Shown here piece after piece: positions 35,520-42,982 of a stretch of 64,000 bases of DNA (position 1 is the first letter of the stretch; every line of letters begins with the position of its first letter). This DNA is from an uncultured Acetobacterium sp. (GTDB lineage: Bacteria > Bacillota > Clostridia > Eubacteriales > Eubacteriaceae), in assembly GCF_963664135.1 (NCBI RefSeq), contig NZ_OY760905.1:62001-126000 (forward strand). Reading direction: 5' to 3'. Under the pieces are notes generated by a model. That model ran no database searches. It was not told the DNA's origin and saw only the letters and a program-made list of their open reading frames with translations. Both the position numbers and the translations under genes were made by a program.

Positions 35520-36395
35520 ATGATATTGCAGAAATTCAAGACAGGATTATTGAAAATCGATGACATTGTTCTGAATGGGATTTTAAAAGCATTTTACATA
35601 CGTAATATTAAATATCGAGGAAAAGCATACGAATTAACTGATGATCTATATTTTCCACCGCACACTGATTCAAATAAAAGCATAAGAATGGGTTCAACAG
35701 GCGAGTTATTAGCGATCGGAGGAGATTGGAAAGCTGATCGAATTATACATGCATATAAAAGTGGAGTATATCCAGTCTCGTTCAAAGATCAACCCATTCT
35801 CTGGTGGACTTCGGAGGTTCATTGTGTTATGAAACCCAATGAGATTCATATAGCAAAGAATATGCGGACACTAATCCGCCAGGATAAATTTAAACTGACA
35901 GTAGATAAAGCCTTTCAAGCTGTAGTTAGTGCTTGTTCAGAAACGCGAAAAGGATATACATGGCTAACGCATGAACAAGTGGAAGCATTTCATAACCTGT
36001 ATGCGTTGGGATTTGCTCATTCTGTTGAAGTATGGCAAGACGAAAAACTGGTAGGTGGATTGTTTGGAATTTCATTTGGTTCATATTTTCATGGTGAGTC
36101 AATGTTTGCCAGAGTGAACCATGCCTCAAAACTGGCTTATATTGCACTATCTCTTCGTTTGGCAGAAATGGACAATTTCATAATGGATTGTGGTATTTGG
36201 CCGACGGAACATATGAAAAGTCTGGGTGCCACTGTCATTTCACGTGATGAGTTTCTTAAGATTCTTGATATAAGCAAGGATGTTCCTGATGTAATCAATA
36301 ACTGGGAAGATTTGTTTAACAACTGGGATTTGAAGCAAGCTGTCGAACAACATCAAAATGGTTTGACTTCTAAGAAGGAAGGAGTTTTGACATGA
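35520..36395 (+). CDS. Leucyl/phenylalanyl-tRNA-protein transferase-like (Aat-like) protein 1
   Basis: 291 residues with the Aat fold (GNAT-like): a 45-residue N-terminal extension, then LLAIGGDWKADRIIHAYKSG, QPILWWTSEVHCVM, GYTWLTHEQVEAF, HSVEVWQDEKLVGGLFG, HGESMFARVNHASK and MDCGIWPTEHMKSLGA. Classical Aat moves Leu/Phe from tRNA to N-terminal Lys/Arg for degradation. Here the family motif DCQ (catalytic Gln188 of E. coli) reads DCG, while the Glu of GESMF is kept. It overlaps the vioA-like gene by 4 bp and sits among sugar genes. I infer transfer of an amino acid to an amino sugar rather than N-degron work. Confidence 0.8.
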   Translation: MILQKFKTGLLKIDDIVLNGILKAFYIRNIKYRGKAYELTDDLYFPPHTDSNKSIRMGSTGELLAIGGDWKADRIIHAYKSGVYPVSFKDQPILWWTSEVHCVMKPNEIHIAKNMRTLIRQDKFKLTVDKAFQAVVSACSETRKGYTWLTHEQVEAFHNLYALGFAHSVEVWQDEKLVGGLFGISFGSYFHGESMFARVNHASKLAYIALSLRLAEMDNFIMDCGIWPTEHMKSLGATVISRDEFLKILDISKDVPDVINNWEDLFNNWDLKQAVEQHQNGLTSKKEGVLT

Positions 36396-37504
36396 AAGAG
36401 CTTATCAACGTAACCCGGTCATCGATGCCAGATTTTGACGAGTTCATGGAGGAAATAAAAGACCTATGGGAGACACATTGGCTGACTAATATGGGCGAAA
36501 AGCATAAGAAATTTGCAAAATGCTTAAGAAGCTACTTAGATGTAGAAATGATTACGCTTTTAGCAAATGGTCACCTTGCGCTAGAATGCGCAATTGCAGC
36601 TTTTGACTTACAGGGAGAAGTAATTACAACACCTTTTACATTTGCATCGACGACGCATGCAATTGTCAGAAATGGTTTGGAACCAGTCTTTTGCGATATT
36701 GATGAAAATGATTATAACATTGATGCAAAAAAAATAGAAAACCTAATTACTGAAAAAACATGTGCAATTGTTCCCGTTCATTTATATGGAAATGTTTGTG
36801 ATACAGAAAAAATAGAAGATATTGCTAAAAAATACAATTTAAAGGTTGTTTATGATGCGGCACATGCTTTCGGAGAAACTGTAAATGGCATCGGTATTGG
36901 TAATTTCGGTGATGCCTCAACCTTTAGTTTCCATGCGACAAAGGTATTTAATACGATAGAAGGAGGAGCAGTAACCTATAATAATGAAGAGCTGAAAAAA
37001 ACACTTTATTTTCTTAAAAATTTCGGCATAACTGGTCCTGAGACTGTGGAGTTTGTTGGAGGAAATGCAAAAATGAATGAGTTTCAGGCGGCAATGGGAA
37101 TTTGCAATCTTCGTCATATAGATGGCGAAATTATGAAGCGGCAGCTAGTTGTACAGCGCTACCGGGAAAATTTGGAAAATATAAAAGGAATCAAACTGCT
37201 TAAACCGCAAGCTGGAGTTAAAAGTAATTATGCATACTTCCCAGTTATATTTAATGACAAAACAAATTTAAGGGATTTTGTTTTCGACGAACTGGAAATC
37301 AATAATATTATTCCCAGAAAGTACTTTTATCCATTAACAACAGATTATGAATGCTATACCGGGCGATTCAACTCAGCACACACACCGGTCGCAAAAAATA
37401 TTTCGAATCGTGTGCTGACTTTACCACTGTACGCAGATTTGGAATTAAAAGATGTTGATCGGATTTGTAGAATTATCACGAAATCAATATCAACAGGAAT
37501 ATGA
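36392..37504 (+). CDS. VioA-like dTDP-4-amino-4,6-dideoxyglucose transaminase (DegT family)
   Basis: 370 residues. Opening INVTRSSMPDFDEFMEEIKD, HWLTNMGEKHKKF, EVITTPFTFASTTHAIVRNG and the PLP-lysine segment FSFHATKVFNTIEGGA resemble VioA, which makes dTDP-Qui4N from dTDP-4-keto-6-deoxyglucose. Some other 4-keto sugar substrate is possible; rmlA/rmlB are not in the window. Translationally coupled to the Aat-like gene (overlapping ATGA). The free 4-amino group of such a sugar is a plausible acceptor for an aminoacyl group. Confidence 0.78.
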   Translation: MKELINVTRSSMPDFDEFMEEIKDLWETHWLTNMGEKHKKFAKCLRSYLDVEMITLLANGHLALECAIAAFDLQGEVITTPFTFASTTHAIVRNGLEPVFCDIDENDYNIDAKKIENLITEKTCAIVPVHLYGNVCDTEKIEDIAKKYNLKVVYDAAHAFGETVNGIGIGNFGDASTFSFHATKVFNTIEGGAVTYNNEELKKTLYFLKNFGITGPETVEFVGGNAKMNEFQAAMGICNLRHIDGEIMKRQLVVQRYRENLENIKGIKLLKPQAGVKSNYAYFPVIFNDKTNLRDFVFDELEINNIIPRKYFYPLTTDYECYTGRFNSAHTPVAKNISNRVLTLPLYADLELKDVDRICRIITKSISTGI

Positions 37505-37624
37505 AAATTGCTGCTTGTTTAAAGATCTGTTTGAATGTGAGTGTTCAAATCGTCGAAATATTCTATAAAAATAATCGACTATCCTGACTGGGGAGAATTG
37601 CAAAGCGAAGGTGGGTAACAGCGG

Positions 37625-39115
37625 ATGAAGGGATCAAACAAAGACAAAGCATTTTTAGGTGTTTATTGGATGACAATCATGGGACTTGCTGGCGTTGGCA
37701 TCAGGTTACTAATTACCATGACTTTATCCAGGTTGTTACTTCCAGAAGAATTTGGTCAAGTCGCAACAATCCAAATAATAATTAGTTTTGCTGAAATATT
37801 CTGGATGATGGGTATAGGAAGTGCCATCATCCAAAAGAAACAAATAAATGATGACTATATTGCAACTGGGAATACTTTAAACTTACTGCTGGGTCTTATT
37901 ATTTATCTTACTATTTTCATATTTGCAGAATCCATCGCTAGAATTGTAGGGTCGGATGATATCTTTATGTTGCGGGTGCTTTCAGTAGTATTTGTGATCC
38001 ATAGTATTTCAGGGGTTTCGGAGGCCTTGCTTCAAAAAGAAATGCATTTCAAGGTTATCAGCATTATAAACACAGTCGCAGCTGTAACCAATGGCGTTTT
38101 TGCGATCGGATTTGCTTTAAATGGATTTGGTGCATGGTCACTTGTTTTTGCACAGTTAATAAGTGTAATGATACAAACGATCTTATCATTAATAAATAAG
38201 CCAATTAAGTTTAGCATAAAAATTGAAAAGCAATCGGCGAAAGAATTAATTAATCTGGGTTCCGGATTTGCTCTATCAAAAGTATTTAATAATATTGCCA
38301 ATCAAGGCGATTACTTTGTTGTGAGTCAAACCCTGGGCAGTACTGCTTTGGGATTTTACAATCGAGCCTATCAATTGTTACTAGTACCAACAAATTTGAT
38401 TGCAACAGTGATGGAACGGGTTTTATTTCCCTTATTGGCTATGTATCAGGATGAACATGAAAAAATAAGGTATGTAGTTTTGAATTTAACTGCTTTAATC
38501 GCAATCTTAGCCTTTCCGATCACAATTATATCATTGACAATGGGAGCCGATTTAGTTCAAGTGGTATTAGGTTCAAAATGGGAAGAGACCATTCTTCCAT
38601 TTAAAATACTAATCGCAAGTTTGTTTTTTAGAATGGCATATAAAATAGGTGATGCTCTTGTACGGTCATTAGGTGCAGTCTATAAACGGCTTTGGGTTCA
38701 AATATTTTATGCAGCTCTTGTTATCGGAGGCGCGTATATTGGGAAAGATTGGGGAATAGTGGGAGTTGCAATAACAACAACCATAGCAATTATTATTAAC
38801 TATTTTGTTATGACTTTGCTGATTGGGCATTTAGTTGAATTGAAAATCAGAGAATTGTTGAGATATTTAACGCCAATCATTTTAGTTAGTTTAGTAGTTG
38901 GAATCATATGCTACTTTCTAAAAATGCCCATTGCAAATTTATCATTTGCACTTGTTAGGCTTGTTGCAATGACTTTAGCAGTAGGTATAATGTACCTCGT
39001 TGCATTTAAGTTTTTTATTATCAAAGTTATGCCTGAAGATTTCAAAGACTTTATTGATGTCGTCAAAACTCAGACCATTGGGAAGCTGGCGCCAAAAGAC
39101 AAGACCATCAAATAA
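37625..39115 (+). CDS. Polysaccharide flippase 1 (Wzx, MOP superfamily)
   Basis: 496 residues with about 12-14 membrane helices, N-terminal AFLGVYWMTIMGLAGVGIRLL and LSRLLLPEEFGQVATIQI, the polysaccharide-synthase/MOP signature. Later NNIANQGDYFVVSQTLGSTALGFYNRAYQ is characteristic. It would translocate lipid-linked repeat units outward. It is followed by a second flippase after 20 bp. The 120 bp before it hold no clear promoter. Confidence 0.85.
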   Translation: MKGSNKDKAFLGVYWMTIMGLAGVGIRLLITMTLSRLLLPEEFGQVATIQIIISFAEIFWMMGIGSAIIQKKQINDDYIATGNTLNLLLGLIIYLTIFIFAESIARIVGSDDIFMLRVLSVVFVIHSISGVSEALLQKEMHFKVISIINTVAAVTNGVFAIGFALNGFGAWSLVFAQLISVMIQTILSLINKPIKFSIKIEKQSAKELINLGSGFALSKVFNNIANQGDYFVVSQTLGSTALGFYNRAYQLLLVPTNLIATVMERVLFPLLAMYQDEHEKIRYVVLNLTALIAILAFPITIISLTMGADLVQVVLGSKWEETILPFKILIASLFFRMAYKIGDALVRSLGAVYKRLWVQIFYAALVIGGAYIGKDWGIVGVAITTTIAIIINYFVMTLLIGHLVELKIRELLRYLTPIILVSLVVGIICYFLKMPIANLSFALVRLVAMTLAVGIMYLVAFKFFIIKVMPEDFKDFIDVVKTQTIGKLAPKDKTIK

Positions 39116-39135
39116 TAGAACTTGGAAGAAGAAAT

Positions 39136-40593
39136 ATGAATGATAAGCAAATAAAATCTAAAGTTATTTCATCACTATTCTGGAAATTCATGGAGCGACT
39201 TGGAACTCAAGGAATACAATTTATAGTTCAAATTGCATTGGCTCGGCTCCTTTTACCAGAAGAATACGGATCAATAGCATTGATATCCATTTTTATTGCT
39301 TTTGCAAATGTATTTGTTCAATATGGATTTAATACAGCCCTTGTTCAAAAGAAGAATGCAGATGATACTGATTTCTCTTCAGTGTTTTTTTTAAGTATGG
39401 CTATTGCAGGGTTATGTTATATTATTTTGTTTTTCTCAGCCCCACTGATCGCATCATTCTATGAAAATTCACTGCTCATACCACTTCTTAGAGTATTATC
39501 ACTTACGTTATTTTTTGGAGCAGTAAATTCTATTCAAAATGCTGTTGTATCGAGAAATATGGAATTTAAGAAATTATTTTATAGTAGTTTAGGGGCAGTA
39601 GTGGTATCTGGAATAGTAGGTATTGGGATGGCTTTTAGTGGTTATGGCACCTGGGCGCTGGTAGTCCAACAGCTAACAAATCAGTTTATTATTGCATTGA
39701 TTCTGTGGTTTACTGTTAAGTGGCGCCCCAAACTTCTTTTATCAATAGAAAGTTTGAAAGATCTATTTTCTTTTGGTTGGAAGCTTTTAGTTTCGGCACT
39801 TATAAATATGCTTTACACGAATGCTCAAAGTTTGTTTATTGCAAAAATCTATAATCCAGCGATGTTAGGTTATTTTAATCGAGGTCAACAGTTTCCTTCG
39901 CTGATAGTATCAAATATTAATGGTTCAATTCAATCGGTAATGTTCCCGGCACTCTCATTAGAACAAGATAATGTTCATAGAGTTAAAGAAATGGTGAGAA
40001 GAGCTATCATTACCAGTGCATTTTTTATATTTCCCATGATGGTTGGATTGGCGGTTATTGCGGAACCTCTGGTTAAAATTTTACTGACTGATAAATGGTT
40101 GCCCTGTGTTCCGTTTTTGCAGATTTCATGTGCAGCGTATGCTCTATTGCCAATTCATACGGCAAATCTTCAGGCGATTAATGCACTAGGCCGCAGTGAT
40201 ATATTTTTAAAACTGGAGATCATTAAAAATGTTGTTAGTTTTGCGATTTTGGGGATATCATTGTTTTATGGTATCTATGCAATTGCTGCCGGTATGTTTT
40301 TAAGCAGCCTTGCCTGCTCGTTTATAAATGCCTATCCGAATAAAAAACTCCTTGATTACAGTTATTTTCAGCAGATAAAAGATGTGATGCCATCACTTTT
40401 ATTAGCTTTGGCAATGGGTATCGTTATATATTGCTTTTTATGGCTTAATTTGAATCCGGGGCTAACCTTAGTAATGCAAGTAAGTGTCGGTGTGATAATC
40501 TACTTGGGAATGGCAAAAATATTGAAATTTGAGAGCTTAACATATTTATTGATAACTGGGAAAGAAATGCTGAATAATAGAAATAAGAGTTAA
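39136..40593 (+). CDS. Polysaccharide flippase 2 (Wzx, MOP superfamily)
   Basis: 485 residues, about 12-14 helices, with VISSLFWKFMERLGTQGIQF, ARLLLPEEYGSIALISI and ALINMLYTNAQSLFIAKIYN. It is alignable to the preceding gene but diverged (roughly 30 per cent by eye), so this is an old duplication or separate acquisition. Two flippases with one polymerase suggest two substrates or a modified and an unmodified repeat unit. Confidence 0.85.
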   Translation: MNDKQIKSKVISSLFWKFMERLGTQGIQFIVQIALARLLLPEEYGSIALISIFIAFANVFVQYGFNTALVQKKNADDTDFSSVFFLSMAIAGLCYIILFFSAPLIASFYENSLLIPLLRVLSLTLFFGAVNSIQNAVVSRNMEFKKLFYSSLGAVVVSGIVGIGMAFSGYGTWALVVQQLTNQFIIALILWFTVKWRPKLLLSIESLKDLFSFGWKLLVSALINMLYTNAQSLFIAKIYNPAMLGYFNRGQQFPSLIVSNINGSIQSVMFPALSLEQDNVHRVKEMVRRAIITSAFFIFPMMVGLAVIAEPLVKILLTDKWLPCVPFLQISCAAYALLPIHTANLQAINALGRSDIFLKLEIIKNVVSFAILGISLFYGIYAIAAGMFLSSLACSFINAYPNKKLLDYSYFQQIKDVMPSLLLALAMGIVIYCFLWLNLNPGLTLVMQVSVGVIIYLGMAKILKFESLTYLLITGKEMLNNRNKS

Positions 40594-40663
40594 TAAGATG
40601 ATTAGTAATTACTGCAAAAAAACAGGTAACATAGATGCTAGATTTAAGATGCGAGGTAAAGAT

Positions 40664-41383
40664 ATGAATATATCAATAATGCAACCTTATTTATTTCCAT
40701 ACATTGGATATTATCAAATGATAAATTGTTCGGACAGTTTCGTTATTGCAGATGATGTTCAGTTTATAAAGCAAGGATGGATTAATAGAAATCGGATATT
40801 GTTAAATGGTGAACCGTCAATGATCACTTTACCAATAAGTAGAGACAGCACATATCTGAAAATATGTGAGCGAAGTTTTGAAAATCAAACTGGTTCGAAG
40901 GGCAGGATTAGGTTCTTGAACAAAATTCACAACTCCTATCATAAGGCTCCAGAATTTATAAATATGTATCCTCTTATTGAAAAGATAATAAATTTCGAAA
41001 ATAACAATGTTACAGAATACTTATTTAACAGCATAAAAGAAATTTGTTTATATTTGGATATTAATACTGAGATTTTATTGGAGTCATCATTCAATTTATC
41101 TCCAGAACTAGATTATCAGGATTCCGTAATTTATGTTTGTAAGAACCTGAACGCAGATCGATACATTAACTCGATTGGTGGAATGAACTTATACTCGGCA
41201 CAAAAATTCACAGCAAATGATATTGAATTGAAGTTCATAAAGACAAAAGAATCACTAGAATACAAACAGTTTTATAATAAATTTGTCTCCAATTTATCGA
41301 TCATTGATGTTTTGATGTTTAATTCTCTGGTTGAAATCAAAAAACTGTTAAGTGAGTATGACCTGATTGATGGTAGAAACTAG
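40664..41383 (+). CDS. WbqC family protein
   Basis: 239 residues. MNISIMQPYLFPYIGYYQMI opens the family, with DDVQFIKQGWINRNRIL and ITLPISRDSTYLKI soon after; C-terminal NSIGGMNLYSAQKF. WbqC-like proteins lie in O-antigen clusters; from memory, one relative (WbnG) was suggested to attach glycine to an amino sugar, but no activity is proven. Start ATG 40664 follows GAGG; an in-frame extension to 40598 is not family-like. It is convergent with the second Aat-like gene 12 bp away, which strengthens a shared role in amino-acid substitution. Confidence 0.85.
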   Translation: MNISIMQPYLFPYIGYYQMINCSDSFVIADDVQFIKQGWINRNRILLNGEPSMITLPISRDSTYLKICERSFENQTGSKGRIRFLNKIHNSYHKAPEFINMYPLIEKIINFENNNVTEYLFNSIKEICLYLDINTEILLESSFNLSPELDYQDSVIYVCKNLNADRYINSIGGMNLYSAQKFTANDIELKFIKTKESLEYKQFYNKFVSNLSIIDVLMFNSLVEIKKLLSEYDLIDGRN

Positions 41384-41395
41384 GTTTTAGCGGAT

Positions 41396-42259
41396 TTATG
41401 AAATTGGGTCAAGCTGATTTTTATCGATGTGGTTTTTTACAGCCTGACAAAAATCCCAATTTTCAAACAGGTCTTTCCAGCTCTCGATAATATTAGGAGC
41501 CTCAATGCTTTGATTTAATAGTTCAAGGAACTCATCACGCTGGATAATGACAGCGCCCATGCTTTTCAGATGATCTGTTGGCCAAGTTCCACAGTCCAAC
41601 AAAGAATAGTTTAGTTCTTCCAATCGAATCGCTAAGGCAATCATTGCAAATTTGGAAGCATGGTTCACACGTGTGAACATTGACGATATGTAGAAATATG
41701 AACCAAGAGTGAAACCAAATAACCCTGCAACCAATTTTCCATCCTGCCAGACTTCGACAGAGTGTTTATAATCTAAATCATGTAATTCACAACAGGATTT
41801 TATCCGGTCAGGGGTAAGCCAGGTGTAATCTTTTCTTGCTTCAGCACAGGAATTAACAACATCATTAAAAGCACTATCTATAGTCAAGTGAAAATTGTTG
41901 TGTTTTATTAATCGCCACATAACTTTCGAAATATGTATGTTTTTGGTAAATAAAACACAACGGATTTCTGAAGTCCACCAGAGAATGGGCTGTCCTTTGA
42001 CAGAGGATGGATAAATTCCATTTTTAAATGCAAGAATAATTCGTTCAGGTGTCAGATCTCCCCCAACAGCTAATAGTTGGTCTTCTGGTCCCATTCGCAC
42101 ATTCTTATTCGATGATGAATGAGGAGGGAAAAATAATTCATCTGTAAGAAGGTATGCTTTTCCTCGGTACATGAAATGCTCAGCGTAAAATGACTTGATG
42201 TGTCCGTTTAAAAAGCGCGCATCTATTTCTAAAAGGTGTGATTTTATGCTTTTAGGCAT
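41396..42259 (-). CDS. Leucyl/phenylalanyl-tRNA-protein transferase-like (Aat-like) protein 2
   Basis: 287 residues, about half identical to the gene at 35520 over the whole length: LLAVGGDLTPERIILAFKNG, QPILWWTSEIRCVL, DYTWLTPDRI, HSVEVWQDGKLVAGLFG, SSMFTRVNHASK and LDCGTWPTDHLKSMGA. Like copy 1 it has DCG in place of DCQ. It has also lost the acidic residue of GESMF (here ISSMF). It is on the opposite strand from the rest of the cluster with its own ribosome site (AAGGAGGGAA), so it is separately expressed. Probably still binds aminoacyl-tRNA (W-rich pocket kept), with a new acceptor or none. Confidence 0.8.
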   Translation of the reverse strand: MPKSIKSHLLEIDARFLNGHIKSFYAEHFMYRGKAYLLTDELFFPPHSSSNKNVRMGPEDQLLAVGGDLTPERIILAFKNGIYPSSVKGQPILWWTSEIRCVLFTKNIHISKVMWRLIKHNNFHLTIDSAFNDVVNSCAEARKDYTWLTPDRIKSCCELHDLDYKHSVEVWQDGKLVAGLFGFTLGSYFYISSMFTRVNHASKFAMIALAIRLEELNYSLLDCGTWPTDHLKSMGAVIIQRDEFLELLNQSIEAPNIIESWKDLFENWDFCQAVKNHIDKNQLDPIS

Positions 42260-42453
42260 ACGATTCCCTCCTTACTGATTTTGCTAGGGCGAGTATATCA
42301 GTTATAGTAGCTGTTTATATTTTATAATTACCCTTAAAACAATAGTTTGAATCAAAAAAGTAAAGAAATGTAGTCATTGATTTGATAGAAAAAAGTAGTG
42401 ATTTCAATTAAAAAAGTTAAAAATAAATTTCTGTAGAAAAATATAAAATTGTG

Positions 42454-42482
42454 TTGACTAATTGGTGAATGCATGATATATT
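42454..42482 (+). promoter_or_regulatory. Sigma-A promoter of the riboswitch-controlled beta-helix gene
   Basis: TTGACT at 42454-42459, 17 bases, TATATT at 42477-42482. The transcript would begin near 42490 and have an approximately 490-base leader containing three riboswitches. A small hairpin AACCTAA/TTGGGTT lies at 42502-42530. The rest of the 723-bp intergenic region (42260-42453) is AT-rich with nothing else recognised. Confidence 0.75.
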
Positions 42483-42645
42483 GACGCCATAAAAGTAAAT
42501 AACCTAATATGCTAATGTTGGGTTGTTCTAGTCAATATGGCTTGATAATTCTTGAACAAAGTTAAAATCGAGTCATTATAACAAACTTCACATAATTAGC
42601 AACTATGGACTATTATGGGAATAATTTGTAAGTTTGTTGTTTTCT

Positions 42646-42722
42646 ACGATAAAAGCAAACCTGTTGAAAAACCGGGACGCAAAGCTAGAGGGCCTGTAAA
42701 ATGGCAGCCAGCTACCGAAAGG
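42646..42722 (+). promoter_or_regulatory. c-di-GMP-I (GEMM-I) riboswitch 1 of the tandem triplet
   Basis: Contains the conserved elements in order: GCAAACC, a GAAA tetraloop on GTT/AAC, GGGACGCAAAGC, GGGCCTGTAAAATGGCAGCC and GCTACCGAAA. The outer stem P1 is short (TTTCT with AGGAA). No obvious terminator directly follows it. Confidence 0.93.
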
Positions 42723-42779
42723 AAGGTCTCAAAACCAGAAAGTGCTAACAATTATCAAATTAAATAACTGTCGTGGAAT

Positions 42780-42879
42780 AACTTTCCAACGATAAAGGCA
42801 AACCTGTCGAAAGATGGGGACGCAAAACTAAAGGGCCTGTAAAATGGCAGCCAGTTACCGAAGGGAGAGTTTTTTATTT
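42780..42879 (+). promoter_or_regulatory. c-di-GMP-I riboswitch 2 with terminator-like P1
   Basis: Core from 42789: GGCAAACC, CGAAAG loop, GGGACGCAAAAC, GGGCCTGTAAAATGGCAGCC, GTTACCGAA. P1 pairs AACTTTCC (42780-42787) with GGAGAGTT (42864-42871; one G-U pair), and a T-run follows at once (42870-42879). Ligand-stabilised P1 would thus act as a terminator stem, predicting an OFF switch. Confidence 0.93.
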
Positions 42880-42890
42880 GCAATTAATCG

Positions 42891-42979
42891 TTATTCAACG
42901 ATAAAGGCAAACCAACTGAAAAGTTGGGACGCAAAGCCAAGGGCCTGTAAAATGGCAGCCGGATACCGAAAGGAATACC
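42891..42979 (+). promoter_or_regulatory. c-di-GMP-I riboswitch 3 overlapping the ribosome binding site
   Basis: Core from 42898: GGCAAACC, CAACT-GAAA-AGTTG hairpin, GGGACGCAAAGCC, GGGCCTGTAAAATGGCAGCC, GATACCGAAAGG. P1 pairs TATTC upstream with GAATA at 42973-42977, next to or covering the AAAGG ribosome site 8 bases before the ATG at 42983. This suggests translational control. Confidence 0.93.
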
Positions 42980-42982
42980 ATC

